DNA of 64,000 nt. It comes from Acidobacteriota bacterium (lineage in GTDB: Bacteria; Acidobacteriota; Holophagae; Acanthopleuribacterales; Acanthopleuribacteraceae). Location: the NCBI GenBank assembly GCA_002747255.1, contig PDUC01000038.1, positions 1 to 64,000 of the forward strand, written 5' to 3'. Below are positions 1 through 11,015 of the stretch, piece after piece. The position numbers and the translations under genes are program-made. Each line of letters opens with the position of its first letter. Position 1 is the first letter of the stretch. Under the pieces are notes generated by a model that saw only the letters and a list, made by a program, of their open reading frames with translations, did no database searches and was not told the origin of the DNA.

Positions 1-27
1 TTTTTTTGAATTGCATTCGTCTGTTTC

Positions 28-657
28 TTACACGAACTTGGAGTAGTATTCAACAATCAGCTGCTCTTCAATTTTCACGGGAATGTCATCACGCTGAGGT
101 AATGAAAGCAGTTTCCCTGTGAAGGTATCGCGATTCACTTCGAGATAGGGAGGAACCAGGCCAACAGGACAAGCTTTGAGAGCTTCCTGAATTTGGAGGT
201 TGTTTCTCATCTTTTCTCTAAGTGTTACTTCTTGATCAACTTTAACTTCATAAGAAGGAATGTTCACCTTCTTGCCGTTAACCAGGATGTGTCCGTGGCT
301 AACCAATTGCCTTGCGGCCCAGATTGTATTGGCCAAACCCATTCTGTAAACCACACAATCGAGCCTGGTTTCCAGAATCTGCAGCAGAACGTGACCCGAA
401 ACGCCCTTTGAGTTAAATGCGCGTTTGACGTATCTTCTCATTTGCTTTTCAAGAACGTTGTAGATAAATCTCAACTTCTGCTTTTCTTCCAGTCTTTTGC
501 CGTATTCACTCTTCTTTTTCGCACGTCTTGCCTTGGGGCCGTGTTGGCCTGGAGGGGTTTGCCTTTTCTCAAGAATACCGTGGTATTTATGAGAGCGAAA
601 CATAGCTTCCCCGAAGCGACGCATCATCCGAGCTTTTGGTGCTCTGTATGTTGCCAT
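28..657 (-). CDS. rpsD: 30S ribosomal protein S4
   Basis: S4 is a primary 16S rRNA-binding protein that nucleates small-subunit assembly. The 209-residue product has the usual length. It shows the N-terminal basic region ([16 protein letters not shown]) and the S4 RNA-binding fold around residues 97-160 ([12 protein letters not shown], then [16 protein letters not shown]). The N-terminus lacks the zinc-binding cysteines found in some S4 proteins, so it is a zinc-free form. The start at 657 follows a good ribosome site (AAAGGGAG on the minus strand). It is divergent from recA across about 290 bases, so here rpsD seems to lead its own transcript; what follows it lies outside the window. Confidence 0.98.
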   Translation of the reverse strand: MATYRAPKARMMRRFGEAMFRSHKYHGILEKRQTPPGQHGPKARRAKKKSEYGKRLEEKQKLRFIYNVLEKQMRRYVKRAFNSKGVSGHVLLQILETRLDCVVYRMGLANTIWAARQLVSHGHILVNGKKVNIPSYEVKVDQEVTLREKMRNNLQIQEALKACPVGLVPPYLEVNRDTFTGKLLSLPQRDDIPVKIEEQLIVEYYSKFV

Positions 658-950
658 TCAATGCTCCCTTTATTGTTTTTAGTTTATTTTTGGCCTGGAT
701 GTTGGCACACCGCAGACGCAAAGACCGCTATGCTAACAGAATTTGCTCCTAAAAGCAAAGAGAAAGAAACGGGAACTCAAGCAACAAGGAATATCTTCAC
801 CTGGAGACTCGCATGGTGACAGCGTTTGTGGAAAGGTTGAGCATACCGATTTTGCTTTCAAACACCGATTAACCGAAGTTGCCCCCTGTTCAGTTTTCCA
901 TGCATGTGATACACTCATGCATCGTTTTAAAATGTGGTGGAGGAAGCACT
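658..950. other. divergent rpsD-recA intergenic region
   Basis: No convincing gene lies here; the short open frames have no ribosome sites and overlap one another on both strands. It must hold the promoters of both rpsD (leftward) and recA (rightward). The only clear structure is the inverted repeat at 900-922 listed separately. Confidence 0.6.
900..922. promoter_or_regulatory. inverted repeat upstream of recA, possible LexA operator
   Basis: A perfect 7-bp inverted repeat, ATGCATG at 900-906 and CATGCAT at 916-922, is separated by 9 bases and ends 28 bases before the recA start codon. recA is normally controlled by LexA, and LexA operators differ widely between phyla. Position and symmetry fit an operator, but the motif is neither the E. 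coli nor the Bacillus consensus, so the LexA link is inference. Confidence 0.4.
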
Positions 951-1988
951 ATGAAAGCCCCAAATCAGGCACAAAAACAAAGAGCACTGGAACTGGCCAT
1001 CAGTCAGATTGAAAAACAGTTCGGCAAAGGTTCCATTCAAAAAATGGGTTCCAAAAAAATTGAAAAAATCCCATTTATTCCCACGGGATCCATCGCGCTC
1101 GATACCGCATTGGGAATAGGCGGTATTCCCTACGGGCGAATCGTCGAAATTTACGGCCCTGAATCATCCGGTAAGACAACCATGACTTTGCACATCATTG
1201 CAGAAGCCCAGAAGAAAGGCGGTACGGCGGCTTTCATTGACGCGGAACACGCGCTCGACCCTGAATACGCGCAAAGACTCGGGGTCAACGTCAGTGAACT
1301 CTTAATCTCTCAACCCGATTCAGGTGAACAGGCCCTGGAAATAGCGGAAATGCTCACTCGCAGCGGCGGTGTCGATTTAATTGTCATTGACTCGGTAGCA
1401 GCACTGGTTCCCAAAGCGGAATTGCAGGGTGACATGGGTGACTCTCACGTGGGACTGCAGGCGCGGTTGATGTCCCAGGCCCTGCGCAAATTGACTGCGG
1501 TAGTTTCCCGTTCCAGCACGTGCATGATTTTTATCAATCAGATTCGAATGAAAATCGGCGTCATGTTCGGCAATCCTGAAACCACGACCGGCGGCAACGC
1601 GCTGAAATTCTACTCATCGGTTCGTCTGGACATTCGCAAAATTCAAACCCTGAAATCAGGTGACGAACCCGTGGGCAACAGAACGCGTGTCAAGGTCGTT
1701 AAAAACAAAATCGCACCGCCGTTCCAGCAGGCAGAATTCGATATTATTTACGGACAGGGGATCTCCAAAGAGGGCGAACTCATCGACCTGGGTGTCTTGC
1801 ACAACATCGTGGATAAAAGCGGTGCATGGTATTCCTATCAAGGAACTAGATTAGGCCAAGGTAAGGACAATGTGCGCCTGTTCCTGAAAGAACACACCGA
1901 ACTGGCCAATGAAATCGAGACTAAAGTAAGAGAAATTCTGCTTCCTCACTCCGTGTCAGAGGAAAAAGCACCCCCTGAAAAAGCATAA
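951..1988 (+). CDS. recA: recombinase RecA
   Basis: RecA is the ATP-dependent strand-exchange protein of homologous recombination and the co-protease that triggers LexA cleavage. The chosen ATG at 951 follows GGTGGAGG (936-943) with 7-base spacing and gives 345 residues, the normal length; an in-frame upstream start at 879 would add 24 residues with no family support. Visible motifs are the Walker A loop GPESSGKT at residues 69-76, the DAEHALD segment, the [10 protein letters not shown] Walker B strand, the loop L1/L2 regions ([18 protein letters not shown] and a [15 protein letters not shown] stretch) and the C-terminal [15 protein letters not shown] signature. It is divergent from rpsD; a hairpin follows its stop. 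Confidence 0.98.
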   Translation: MKAPNQAQKQRALELAISQIEKQFGKGSIQKMGSKKIEKIPFIPTGSIALDTALGIGGIPYGRIVEIYGPESSGKTTMTLHIIAEAQKKGGTAAFIDAEHALDPEYAQRLGVNVSELLISQPDSGEQALEIAEMLTRSGGVDLIVIDSVAALVPKAELQGDMGDSHVGLQARLMSQALRKLTAVVSRSSTCMIFINQIRMKIGVMFGNPETTTGGNALKFYSSVRLDIRKIQTLKSGDEPVGNRTRVKVVKNKIAPPFQQAEFDIIYGQGISKEGELIDLGVLHNIVDKSGAWYSYQGTRLGQGKDNVRLFLKEHTELANEIETKVREILLPHSVSEEKAPPEKA

Positions 1989-2040
1989 TACTTCAGAGCT
2001 TCACTCTCTAACCGTTCCCGGTCAGACCGCACAAAATCGG

Positions 2041-2068
2041 CATCCCAAACGGCGCTCCTTTTGGGATG
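2041..2068 (+). other. hairpin downstream of recA
   Basis: A perfect 9-bp inverted repeat (CATCCCAAA at 2041-2049, TTTGGGATG at 2060-2068) sits 52 bases after the recA stop. There is no T-tract, so it is not a standard intrinsic terminator; it may be an RNA-stabilising 3' stem or a weak terminator. Confidence 0.4.
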
Positions 2069-2159
2069 TCTGGATGACAGCTGTCTTTGCAATTAGAATT
2101 GCTATTTGGAACGAACTGCTATCGACCTGGAAGCCGCCAAAAGCTCAGGATTTACACGC

Positions 2160-3623
2160 ATGCTGAAACACCCTTTTCAATTAATAACCGGCAGCAAACT
2201 TATATTGCTGTATGTAACATCCCTGCTCGGCCTGAGTGCTTTAACAGAGTTTGCCGTGGCACTGGACTCCTTTCCCATAGTTCAAAGAACTTCAAATTCA
2301 AAAGTTCAGTTGACGGAGGTTCAATCAACGGGTTTACTTACAATGGATGTGGATTTGTATTGGACCTATCAAGGTGCAGGAGGCAGCCATTCACCGGATT
2401 CGCTTGCCCTGGTTTTTGAAGCACCCGCTGAACTGGACCCCGAATTCCAACCAGTCATCACCCATAGCTATCTGGACGACTCGAAAGTTGAATTCAGTGC
2501 ATGGCTGCCCGACAGAACTTTCAGAATTCCACTACCCAAAAAACTCTATTCCGGCACGAAACTGCACTTAACATTTTCCTTTAAATATAAATTGAAAGAG
2601 CTGTTGCCTAACACCATTCTCACTCATTTCTTCCCCAAAATACCGATACGGTACCGGGAACAATGGCTGATTCCCTCTGAACACTCCGTAATCTACCCTT
2701 ACGGAACCTGCCACATAACAACGGCGAGTGCCGTGGATCCCATTCTGATTCCCAATATGTACCGCAGGGGAGCAAGGGAAAATATGCCCCCGGCTGTCAA
2801 CGGCTGCAGCATTGCTTTTTCTCAGGATATCCTGGAATCCTTTGTCTGGAACGGCATCAAAATTGATCACTCCAAAAAATGGTTGAGCAAAGACCTTGCT
2901 GAAGGCCTAAAAAGGGTCTCCCAAAAAATCGGTTTCCAGACACTGACTCACATCACCCTCATCAAAGGAGCCAAACACGCGGGCTGGGGATTGTGCTCAT
3001 TTGAACGACTGTCGGACATGGAGGCATGTGTTTTTGAAATGATTCTCAAAATGTTCTACCCCCTTGTTTCATCTCCCGAACTCAACCCCTATGAAGATAT
3101 GGCCCGGATGATGGTGAACCCGAGAAGCAAGCATCTCTTTTCATTTAACTTGACACCCACTCTTTTTAATCATCATTCCAATTGTTCGCGTTTTTATTCT
3201 TATTTTTCCAACCTCTCCAAACAGAAGCAAATCCGGCTCTTTGACGACTGGATTGCGCGCAATCTCTGTAAAGTAAAGACATTGGATGACATTCTCGGGT
3301 TGGAGAACAGCTCTAGTGCAGGCAACATACACATCGAGTTCAAAGAGTTGAGCGAGGAAGGATACGTCTATGCGTTCAACCCCGCTGCAAGGCTTTGCCG
3401 CAGCCTCATCCTTGAAACGGCTACAGGTCGTTTTTTTCAAAGAAAAAATCCCCGTCAAGCGATCGCTGTTTACCCAGATCCAGTCGTCAAGTGGCATCAG
3501 GGGTTCACCTTTCCTCTTCAGGGAACTGTTGCGCACCCCAAAAACACGGTTAAACAGGCGTTGGAAAAGAACAGGAAACGAGAAAGATTATGGCAAAATG
3601 TACAATGGCTCTGGTTCCAGTAG
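2160..3623 (+). CDS. exported or membrane-anchored protein of unknown function
   Basis: I do not recognise this family. The ATG at 2160 is preferred because it leaves a hydrophobic signal/anchor segment at about residues 14-31 (LILLYVTSLLGLSALTEF); an ATG at 2106 would put 18 polar residues before it. The mature part of about 450 residues is rich in aromatic residues and beta-type stretches (MDVDLYWTYQGAGG; TKLHLTFSFKYKLKELL) and ends with the basic tail KQALEKNRKRERLWQNVQWLWF. No catalytic motif is obvious. The last 34 bases overlap the next gene, a small membrane protein, which overlaps a cobalamin adenosyltransferase by 4 bases, so the three are probably co-transcribed and translationally coupled. 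Confidence 0.8.
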   Translation: MLKHPFQLITGSKLILLYVTSLLGLSALTEFAVALDSFPIVQRTSNSKVQLTEVQSTGLLTMDVDLYWTYQGAGGSHSPDSLALVFEAPAELDPEFQPVITHSYLDDSKVEFSAWLPDRTFRIPLPKKLYSGTKLHLTFSFKYKLKELLPNTILTHFFPKIPIRYREQWLIPSEHSVIYPYGTCHITTASAVDPILIPNMYRRGARENMPPAVNGCSIAFSQDILESFVWNGIKIDHSKKWLSKDLAEGLKRVSQKIGFQTLTHITLIKGAKHAGWGLCSFERLSDMEACVFEMILKMFYPLVSSPELNPYEDMARMMVNPRSKHLFSFNLTPTLFNHHSNCSRFYSYFSNLSKQKQIRLFDDWIARNLCKVKTLDDILGLENSSSAGNIHIEFKELSEEGYVYAFNPAARLCRSLILETATGRFFQRKNPRQAIAVYPDPVVKWHQGFTFPLQGTVAHPKNTVKQALEKNRKRERLWQNVQWLWFQ

Positions 3624-4168
3624 CCCTTCTGTTTACCCTTGTTCACAGTTTTCTTTTCCTGTGGGGTTCCCATCACTTGCTGTTTGTCTTTCAACTGGCC
3701 GCGTTATTTGTTTTCAAGACAGCAGGAGCCATGATCTGCAGACCCTATCCCGCTGTCAATGTGGTAAAGCGTCTTTTCACTTTTTTTGGCTGGTACGCCA
3801 TTTTAACGGGAGCTGCCTTAGCCGCAAACCACTTCATTCCAGCCATGACCCTTCTGTGGGTTCCGCTTCTGCAGATCTTGGTATACACGGGCATTGTCTG
3901 TACCTTGTGGAATGATTCGCTAAAGGATCTGTTTCGTCTCCTGCCAAAGTCGCTGTATTTACTCACAGCTGTGGGAAGTATTTGCAGTCTCTACCTCTCC
4001 AGCTATCTCTCGCACCGGGCGACAGTTGCTCTGATATCTGAAACCCAATTCAGATTGATTCTATTCTGTATTCAACTCATCCCCTTCATCTATCACTTCA
4101 CACTGTTGCTCTATCTCCGTAAAATAAGCGATGCTATTTTGTTACCGAAAAAAAGGAAAAGAACATGA
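3590..4168 (+). CDS. small polytopic inner-membrane protein, unknown function
   Basis: This 192-residue protein is almost entirely hydrophobic, with about six predicted membrane segments: near residues 5-24, 27-45, 62-82, 86-106, 120-140 and 152-175. It has a positively charged C-terminus (LLPKKRKRT). No domain is recognised. It overlaps the preceding exported-protein gene by 34 bases and the following adenosyltransferase by 4 bases (ATGA type), which argues for an operon. A partner role for the upstream exported protein is possible but is inference. Confidence 0.8.
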   Translation: MAKCTMALVPVALLFTLVHSFLFLWGSHHLLFVFQLAALFVFKTAGAMICRPYPAVNVVKRLFTFFGWYAILTGAALAANHFIPAMTLLWVPLLQILVYTGIVCTLWNDSLKDLFRLLPKSLYLLTAVGSICSLYLSSYLSHRATVALISETQFRLILFCIQLIPFIYHFTLLLYLRKISDAILLPKKRKRT

Positions 4169-4794
4169 CAAATAAAAAAAAGGTTAAAAGAAAAGAACGC
4201 ATAATGATCAACAAAGTCGTAACCAGAGGCGGCGACAAAGGCATGACCTCGCTCGCAACAGGCCAGCGGGTCAGCAAAACGCACCCCCGAATTGAAGCTT
4301 ACGGAACCGTTGATGAGCTCAACGCCTTTTTGGGAAAAGCCATTGAAACTTCAAAGACCGCCCTGGGCGATGAAGACTTCATTCAAATGCTGATTCGTAT
4401 CCAGCACGATCTATTCAACCTGGGCGCCGAACTGGCATCCATGCCGAAAGATCCCTCCAGCCGTAAGCCCTCCATCGACACTCAACACGTTGCTTTTCTC
4501 GAAGAGAGTGTAGACAAGTACAACGCGGAGCTACCGGAGCTGACTTCTTTCATCCTGCCAGGAGGCAGTCCGCTGGCTGCAGAACTCCATATTTGCAGAA
4601 CCATCTGCCGACGGGCTGAACGACTGGCACAGAGTATCCGACCCACTGAACAACCAGCCGGACAACAGTCAGAGTACGTTCCCGAAAAAGCGCTCATTTA
4701 TTTAAACCGTTTGAGCGATGCGTTCTTTGTGTTCAGCCGCTGGGTCTTGGTAAAAGCCAACTTGAAGGAACACCTGTGGCATCCATTTCAGTGA
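4165..4794 (+). CDS. cob(I)alamin adenosyltransferase, PduO type
   Basis: This enzyme transfers the adenosyl group of ATP to cob(I)alamin to make coenzyme B12 in the cytoplasm. The N-terminal ATP-binding signature is clear: TRGGDKGMTSLATGQRVSK, then the YGTVDELNAFLG helix. The LPGGSPLAAELHICRTICRRAER segment and LIYLNRLSDAFFVFSRW are also conserved in the PduO-type family. An ATG at 4165 overlaps the previous stop and follows AAAGGAAAAG; a later in-frame ATG at 4204 would give a more typical N-terminus, so the true start is uncertain by 13 codons. It implies use or salvage of B12; no B12-dependent enzyme is visible in the window. Confidence 0.93.
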   Translation: MTNKKKVKRKERIMINKVVTRGGDKGMTSLATGQRVSKTHPRIEAYGTVDELNAFLGKAIETSKTALGDEDFIQMLIRIQHDLFNLGAELASMPKDPSSRKPSIDTQHVAFLEESVDKYNAELPELTSFILPGGSPLAAELHICRTICRRAERLAQSIRPTEQPAGQQSEYVPEKALIYLNRLSDAFFVFSRWVLVKANLKEHLWHPFQ

Positions 4795-4987
4795 AAAACG
4801 TCGCTTTCATTTTCCAGTCCCCAGCCCGGCAATTCAAACTCTCTGCCAGCTCTCGCTGCAGCTTCAACTGCCGCATTCGGATATCACGATATTCATTGTT
4901 CTGTTATTGAGATAGATTGTTCAGCACTTGACAAAATGGAACTCGGTAATTCAGAATGAGCCATACATCTTTTTTTCGAGGTGAACT

Positions 4988-5524
4988 ATGACACAAGGTT
5001 CAAACTTCCCCCCACCCCCACCGCAGCCGCAAACGGATACGCCTTCCCAACCGGGGTATTCGCAGCTTCCTCTGGAGGCAGTGAAGAAAAAAGTAGGCCC
5101 TCCCGCTGTCGCCCTTATCATTACAGCAGCAGTTGGACTCTGCATGCAGGTTATCGGTCTACTGACAAGACTGGTATCTTCCCAAGATCCGGAAGTCGTG
5201 ATGGAACAGATGAATGAAGCCTTTAGCCAAATGGGCTGGGACATCAATCCTGAAATGTATGAGCCCTTGTTTAACCAGCAAGGTGTCTACGGCATTATTT
5301 CTTCCGTTTTTGGTCTCATCATGGTTGGAATCGTCTTCTATGGTGGCTTGAAAATGAAGAAGCTCGAAAATTGGGGTTTATCCCTGGCGGCCTCTATCCT
5401 GGCTATCGTCCCTTGCCTCAGCCCTTGTTGCTGTATAGGCATGCCTATTGGTATTTGGGCGTTAATTGTACTGCTCGACGACCACGTTAAGGATGGTTTC
5501 AGACAGAACACGCAATTTAAATGA
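4988..5524 (+). CDS. small proline-rich two-part membrane protein
   Basis: The 178-residue product begins with a proline/glutamine-rich cytosolic tail (about residues 1-35). It then has hydrophobic segments at roughly 39-60, 100-118 and 128-155, with a polar loop between the first two. The closing stretch PCLSPCCCIGMPIGIWALIVLLDDHVKDGF resembles a widespread family of uncharacterised membrane proteins whose last helix is followed by a short charged tail; its function is unknown. It stands alone between non-coding gaps of about 190 and 130 bases. A CCAGCCAGA/TCTGGCCGG hairpin with one mismatch follows the stop. Confidence 0.82.
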   Translation: MTQGSNFPPPPPQPQTDTPSQPGYSQLPLEAVKKKVGPPAVALIITAAVGLCMQVIGLLTRLVSSQDPEVVMEQMNEAFSQMGWDINPEMYEPLFNQQGVYGIISSVFGLIMVGIVFYGGLKMKKLENWGLSLAASILAIVPCLSPCCCIGMPIGIWALIVLLDDHVKDGFRQNTQFK

Positions 5525-5654
5525 CGTCAGGCCGCAAACAGATATCCACAGGAACCCCAGCCAGACAACCCTCTGGCCGGGGACAAGCCCCCTGTAGTTC
5601 CAGCAATCTGCACATCTCTGATTCACTTCTGTCTGCTGCGTTAAAAGAGGACAA

Positions 5655-6113
5655 ATGATTCAGAAAATCCTGCAGTGGAAAGGTCTGCCCAGTCTGTTGA
5701 TCTTGTTGTTTTGCGTGAGCCTTTTCACACTGGCGCTCTTACTCGAGCCAGATCAGGCTCATGCAGACAGCGGTCAAATTGAACAGGCTCGTCTCAAATT
5801 AGGCAGTTTCACCTTACCGGAATCTTGTGCCATGAAACGTTCAACAGGTCTGCCCTGTCCGGGTTGCGGTCTGTCGCGTTCCTGGGTTCAGCTTTTCAAT
5901 TTAAACTTCAAAAACAGCTTAAAGTCCCATCGATTGGGGTGGTTTGTTCTGCTTTACGCCTTCCTGCAATGCCTGCGCCATTTCCTGTGGCTCACTCTTG
6001 TCTCGGCCCGGCCACGAATTAACAAAGCAGGAAAAAAGCTGGATTACGGGTTAATTCTTGTGGGGCTTGGATTAATGGTGAACTGGTTCATTCAATTGAG
6101 AACTATGATCTGA
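5655..6113 (+). CDS. DUF2752 family membrane protein
   Basis: The 152-residue product contains the DUF2752 signature CPGCGLSRSW at about residues 68-77, preceded by a cysteine at the CAMKRSTG stretch. There are hydrophobic segments near residues 13-31, 97-115 and 131-147. The CxxCGL motif with flanking helices is typical of this small membrane family, whose function is not established. Its 3' end overlaps the convergent gpsA gene by 11 bases, so the two transcripts read into each other. Confidence 0.87.
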   Translation: MIQKILQWKGLPSLLILLFCVSLFTLALLLEPDQAHADSGQIEQARLKLGSFTLPESCAMKRSTGLPCPGCGLSRSWVQLFNLNFKNSLKSHRLGWFVLLYAFLQCLRHFLWLTLVSARPRINKAGKKLDYGLILVGLGLMVNWFIQLRTMI

Positions 6114-7137
6114 GCGCATCCACTTCGGGTTTCAGTTCTCGTGTCATGAGGCTCATGACGGCTTTCTTGGGGCGCAGTCCTTCGTAGAGAATCCGGTAAA
6201 CAGCATGGGAAATGGGCATTTCAACCTCGCAGTTCTCCGCGAGCTCACAAACTGTTTTGGCGTTGTGAAACCCCTCCACAACCATTCTGCTTGAAGCCAG
6301 AATATCCTGTGCCGATTGTCCCTTCCCAATCTTTTGACCGAATGTGTAGTTTCGACTTAAACTGCCTGTGGCAGTCAGCACCAGATCACCGAACCCACCC
6401 AGCCCCATAATGGTATCGGGATGAGCACCCAGCTTGGCTCCCAGCCTTCTTATTTCCGCCAGGCCTCTTGTCAATAAAGCGGCTCTTGTGTTGAGACCCA
6501 GTCCCATGCCATCGGTTATGCCGGAAGCAATGGCAATCACATTCTTGACCGCGCCGCCCAGCTCCAGTCCCACAATATCCGTACTGGTATAAACCCTAAA
6601 AAATGGGGTCGCGAACAGGTTTTGAATGTCCACCGCAACCTCGTGGGACTTGGCAGCAACCGTGACCACAGTAGGCACGTCCTTTGCCACTTCCCTGGCA
6701 AAACTTGGTCCTGACAGAACAGCCTTGTGTTCTGAGGGAACCTGTGGAACCACATCACAGAGAATACCGTGCATGGTGTTTCCAGTATGGGTTTCAATAC
6801 CTTTGGAGGCCGTAACCAGTACGGAATCAGGGGAGATGATCTCTGCCACCCTGTCAATGGTGGCTCTGAACACATGGGATGGTATCACCAGTATGATGAG
6901 ATCTTTATCGCTGACTGTTTTTTTTAAATTGCTGTCACAAAGGAGATTGTGAGATAAATCGATACCGGGCAAAAAGACTTTGTTTTCTCTTTGAGTGTTA
7001 ATACTCTCAACGACTTCCTGTTCAAATGCCCACAGGTGAATGGTCAAACCTTTTTTTGCCAGTAGGTTGGCAATAGCTGTTCCCCAGCTTCCGGCCCCTA
7101 TAACCGCTATTTTTTTAAAAGGATGCTGCCTGTTCAT
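6103..7137 (-). CDS. gpsA: glycerol-3-phosphate dehydrogenase [NAD(P)+]
   Basis: GpsA reduces dihydroxyacetone phosphate to sn-glycerol 3-phosphate, the backbone for phospholipids. The 344-residue sequence shows the Rossmann nucleotide loop AVIGAGSWGTAIANLLAKKG near the N-terminus, the conserved LSGPSFAREVA segment, the catalytic lysine in GGAVKNVIAIASG, and MGLGGFGDLVLTATG. Length and order match the family. It is divergent from pyrG across a 310-base gap and convergent with the DUF2752 gene. Confidence 0.97.
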   Translation of the reverse strand: MNRQHPFKKIAVIGAGSWGTAIANLLAKKGLTIHLWAFEQEVVESINTQRENKVFLPGIDLSHNLLCDSNLKKTVSDKDLIILVIPSHVFRATIDRVAEIISPDSVLVTASKGIETHTGNTMHGILCDVVPQVPSEHKAVLSGPSFAREVAKDVPTVVTVAAKSHEVAVDIQNLFATPFFRVYTSTDIVGLELGGAVKNVIAIASGITDGMGLGLNTRAALLTRGLAEIRRLGAKLGAHPDTIMGLGGFGDLVLTATGSLSRNYTFGQKIGKGQSAQDILASSRMVVEGFHNAKTVCELAENCEVEMPISHAVYRILYEGLRPKKAVMSLMTRELKPEVDALRS

Positions 7138-7276
7138 AGAATCTCCATTTGCCCCGAAAAATATCGTTACCGCATGGTAAGCTGCTGGTTTCGTTTATTT
7201 GAATCAATCCCTTCATTTCCTTTTCACCCTATCTATTTTACCTAAGTTTGGTAAAAAACCAAATTCCATTGATCAA

Positions 7277-7305
7277 TTGACGGTTCCAGTTAAGAAAGCT
7301 ACAAT
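7277..7305 (+). promoter_or_regulatory. sigma-70-type promoter of pyrG
   Basis: TTGACG at 7277-7282 and TACAAT at 7300-7305 are separated by exactly 17 bases. The expected transcription start is near 7311-7313, leaving a leader of about 135 nucleotides before the pyrG ATG. Confidence 0.7.
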
Positions 7306-7312
7306 AGGCTGA

Positions 7313-9091
<1,779 letters not shown>

Positions 9092-9208
9092 TTAGAAATA
9101 CAGTAAAAGAAACAGACAACCGGAAGTTCAACCGCTATAACCAAGTGACTTGTTAAAAGCAATTCTGGAAACTTCACCCAACGATCAACATCAACTGAGG
9201 AGCCTGTT

Positions 9209-10039
9209 ATGACTTACGCCATACCATTTGGTAAGAAAACACTGCGACGAGGCGGTCCTCTTCTTCTCATTGCGGGTCCTTGTGTCATTGAGTCAAAAGA
9301 GCATTGCACAGGAATGGCCAAGGCGATTAAAAAAATCCTGGCCCCTTATCAAAAAGAGTTCATCTGGGTTTTTAAATCCTCCTTTGATAAAGCCAACCGC
9401 TCTTCCATTGGAAGTCAACGCGGCCCCGGTCTGGAAGAAGGCCTGCGAATCTTGAAAAAGATCCGAAATAAAATGAAAGTACCGGTTATTACCGATATCC
9501 ACTTGCCATCACAGGCGGCGCAAGCTGCAAAATACGTAGACGCACTCCAAATCCCGGCATTTTTATGCAGGCAAACCGATTTAGTCGTTGCGGCGGCCCA
9601 GACCGGTCTGCCCGTCAACATTAAGAAAGGACAGTTTCTGGCACCCTGGGATATGAAACACCCCATTGTCAAGGTTCGCCAGAGCAACAATCTGCATGCC
9701 ATGGTAACGGAAAGAGGAACCAGTTTCGGATACAACAACCTGGTTGTGGATTTCACGGGTTTTCAGGTGATGCGAGATCTTGGAGTGCCGCTTATCTTTG
9801 ATGCCACTCACAGTGTTCAGTTGCCCGGAGGTTTGGGCAACAGAACCGGTGGCAGACGCGAAATGGCGCCTGTCCTGGCTCGTGCGGCAGTCGCTGCCGG
9901 TGTCGACGGCCTTTTCATGGAAGTTCACAGCGATCCCGACAAGGCTTGGAGTGACGGACCCAATCAACTGAACCTGCCGATGTTTGAAGAGGCCATTCAG
10001 CAGATTGTCGCAATAAGGAAGGCACTCCATGGTTCTTGA
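9209..10039 (+). CDS. kdsA: 3-deoxy-8-phosphooctulonate synthase
   Basis: KdsA condenses phosphoenolpyruvate with arabinose 5-phosphate to KDO 8-phosphate, a step in making the inner core of lipopolysaccharide. The 276-residue sequence carries LLIAGPCVIESKEH at the N-terminus, FKSSFDKANRSS, DIHLPSQAAQAAKYVDALQIPAFLCRQTDL, and the DATHSVQLPGG loop. A ribosome site TGAGGAG (9196-9202) sits 6 bases before the ATG. It overlaps the next gene, arabinose-5-phosphate isomerase, by 11 bases; that enzyme makes its substrate, so the pair forms a functional unit. It is strong evidence for an outer membrane with KDO-type LPS. Confidence 0.98.
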   Translation: MTYAIPFGKKTLRRGGPLLLIAGPCVIESKEHCTGMAKAIKKILAPYQKEFIWVFKSSFDKANRSSIGSQRGPGLEEGLRILKKIRNKMKVPVITDIHLPSQAAQAAKYVDALQIPAFLCRQTDLVVAAAQTGLPVNIKKGQFLAPWDMKHPIVKVRQSNNLHAMVTERGTSFGYNNLVVDFTGFQVMRDLGVPLIFDATHSVQLPGGLGNRTGGRREMAPVLARAAVAAGVDGLFMEVHSDPDKAWSDGPNQLNLPMFEEAIQQIVAIRKALHGS

Positions 10040-10985
10040 TCGTGCCCGTCGCGTCCTAATCACCGAAGCAGACGCCATCCGCCAAGTGGCGTCCAGCCTG
10101 GATGAACACTTCATAGATGTCGTCAACTGTATTGTGTCCACTCAGGGCCGCATTGTGCTGACCGGCATGGGGAAAAGCGGCATTATCTGCAGAAAGATCG
10201 CGGCCACCCTGGCCAGTACAGGCACACCGGCATTCTTTCTCCATCCAGCCGAAGCCATTCACGGCGACCTTGGCATGGTCATTCCCAACGATACCGTTAT
10301 CGCCATCTCCAACTCTGGTGAAACAGAAGAACTGGTGCGCATGATGGAGTACATCAAACGACAGGGAGCAACTCTGATCAGTATAACCGGAAATCCCAAA
10401 AGCACGCTCTCTACCTATGCCGACCTCCCGCTTCACTATGAAATCAACGAAGAGGGTTGTCCATTGGGCCTGGCCCCTATGGCGTCAACCACCACCAGTC
10501 TGGCCATGGGCGATGCACTGGCAGCCGCTGTCATGGAAAAAAGGGGGTTTTCCCCTCAGGACTTTGCCCGCTTTCACCCGGGCGGCAAGCTCGGCTCCAA
10601 ACTGCTGCTGGTCAAAGATGTCATGCACCAGGGCCAAAAGAAACCGCAAGTGGAAGCAAAGACACCGCTTTCTGAAGCGCTCATTGAAATGAGCCAGAAA
10701 AGGCTGGGCATGACGGCCGTTAAGTTGCCAAATGGGAAATGGGGTTTCCTGTCGGATGGTGACATTCGGCGTATGCTGCAAAAACACGGGCCCGATGCTC
10801 TGCAGTTGACCGCGGAAAAGGCCTGCTCCAAAAACTCCAAACGCATCCAGCCCGATTGTCTGGCCGCGGAAGCATTGAAAATTATGGAATCACACCAAAT
10901 TACCTCGCTGCTGGTTATGAACCTGCAAGGCGAGTACGTAGGCGTCGTTCACTTGCACGACCTGTGGAATACCCATTTGGTTTAA
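10029..10985 (+). CDS. kdsD: arabinose-5-phosphate isomerase
   Basis: This enzyme converts ribulose 5-phosphate to arabinose 5-phosphate, the sugar precursor of KDO. The 318-residue product has an N-terminal SIS sugar-isomerase domain (GMGKSGIICRKIAATLASTG, then ISNSGETEELVRM) covering about residues 1-190. A pair of CBS domains follows (VKDVMHQGQK, KLPNGKWGFLSDGDIRRML, then MESHQITSLLVMNLQGEYVGVVHLHDL). FHPGGKLGSKL is the family linker. It starts inside kdsA, so the two are translationally coupled. Confidence 0.97.
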   Translation: MVLDRARRVLITEADAIRQVASSLDEHFIDVVNCIVSTQGRIVLTGMGKSGIICRKIAATLASTGTPAFFLHPAEAIHGDLGMVIPNDTVIAISNSGETEELVRMMEYIKRQGATLISITGNPKSTLSTYADLPLHYEINEEGCPLGLAPMASTTTSLAMGDALAAAVMEKRGFSPQDFARFHPGGKLGSKLLLVKDVMHQGQKKPQVEAKTPLSEALIEMSQKRLGMTAVKLPNGKWGFLSDGDIRRMLQKHGPDALQLTAEKACSKNSKRIQPDCLAAEALKIMESHQITSLLVMNLQGEYVGVVHLHDLWNTHLV

Positions 10986-11015
10986 GAAGCACGCACCCTT
11001 TTCTGTGAATGGAAC

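Noticed and set aside
442-819. A 125-codon plus-strand frame across the rpsD 5' end
   Set aside because: It is antisense to rpsD for more than half its length, has no ribosome site and no recognisable product.
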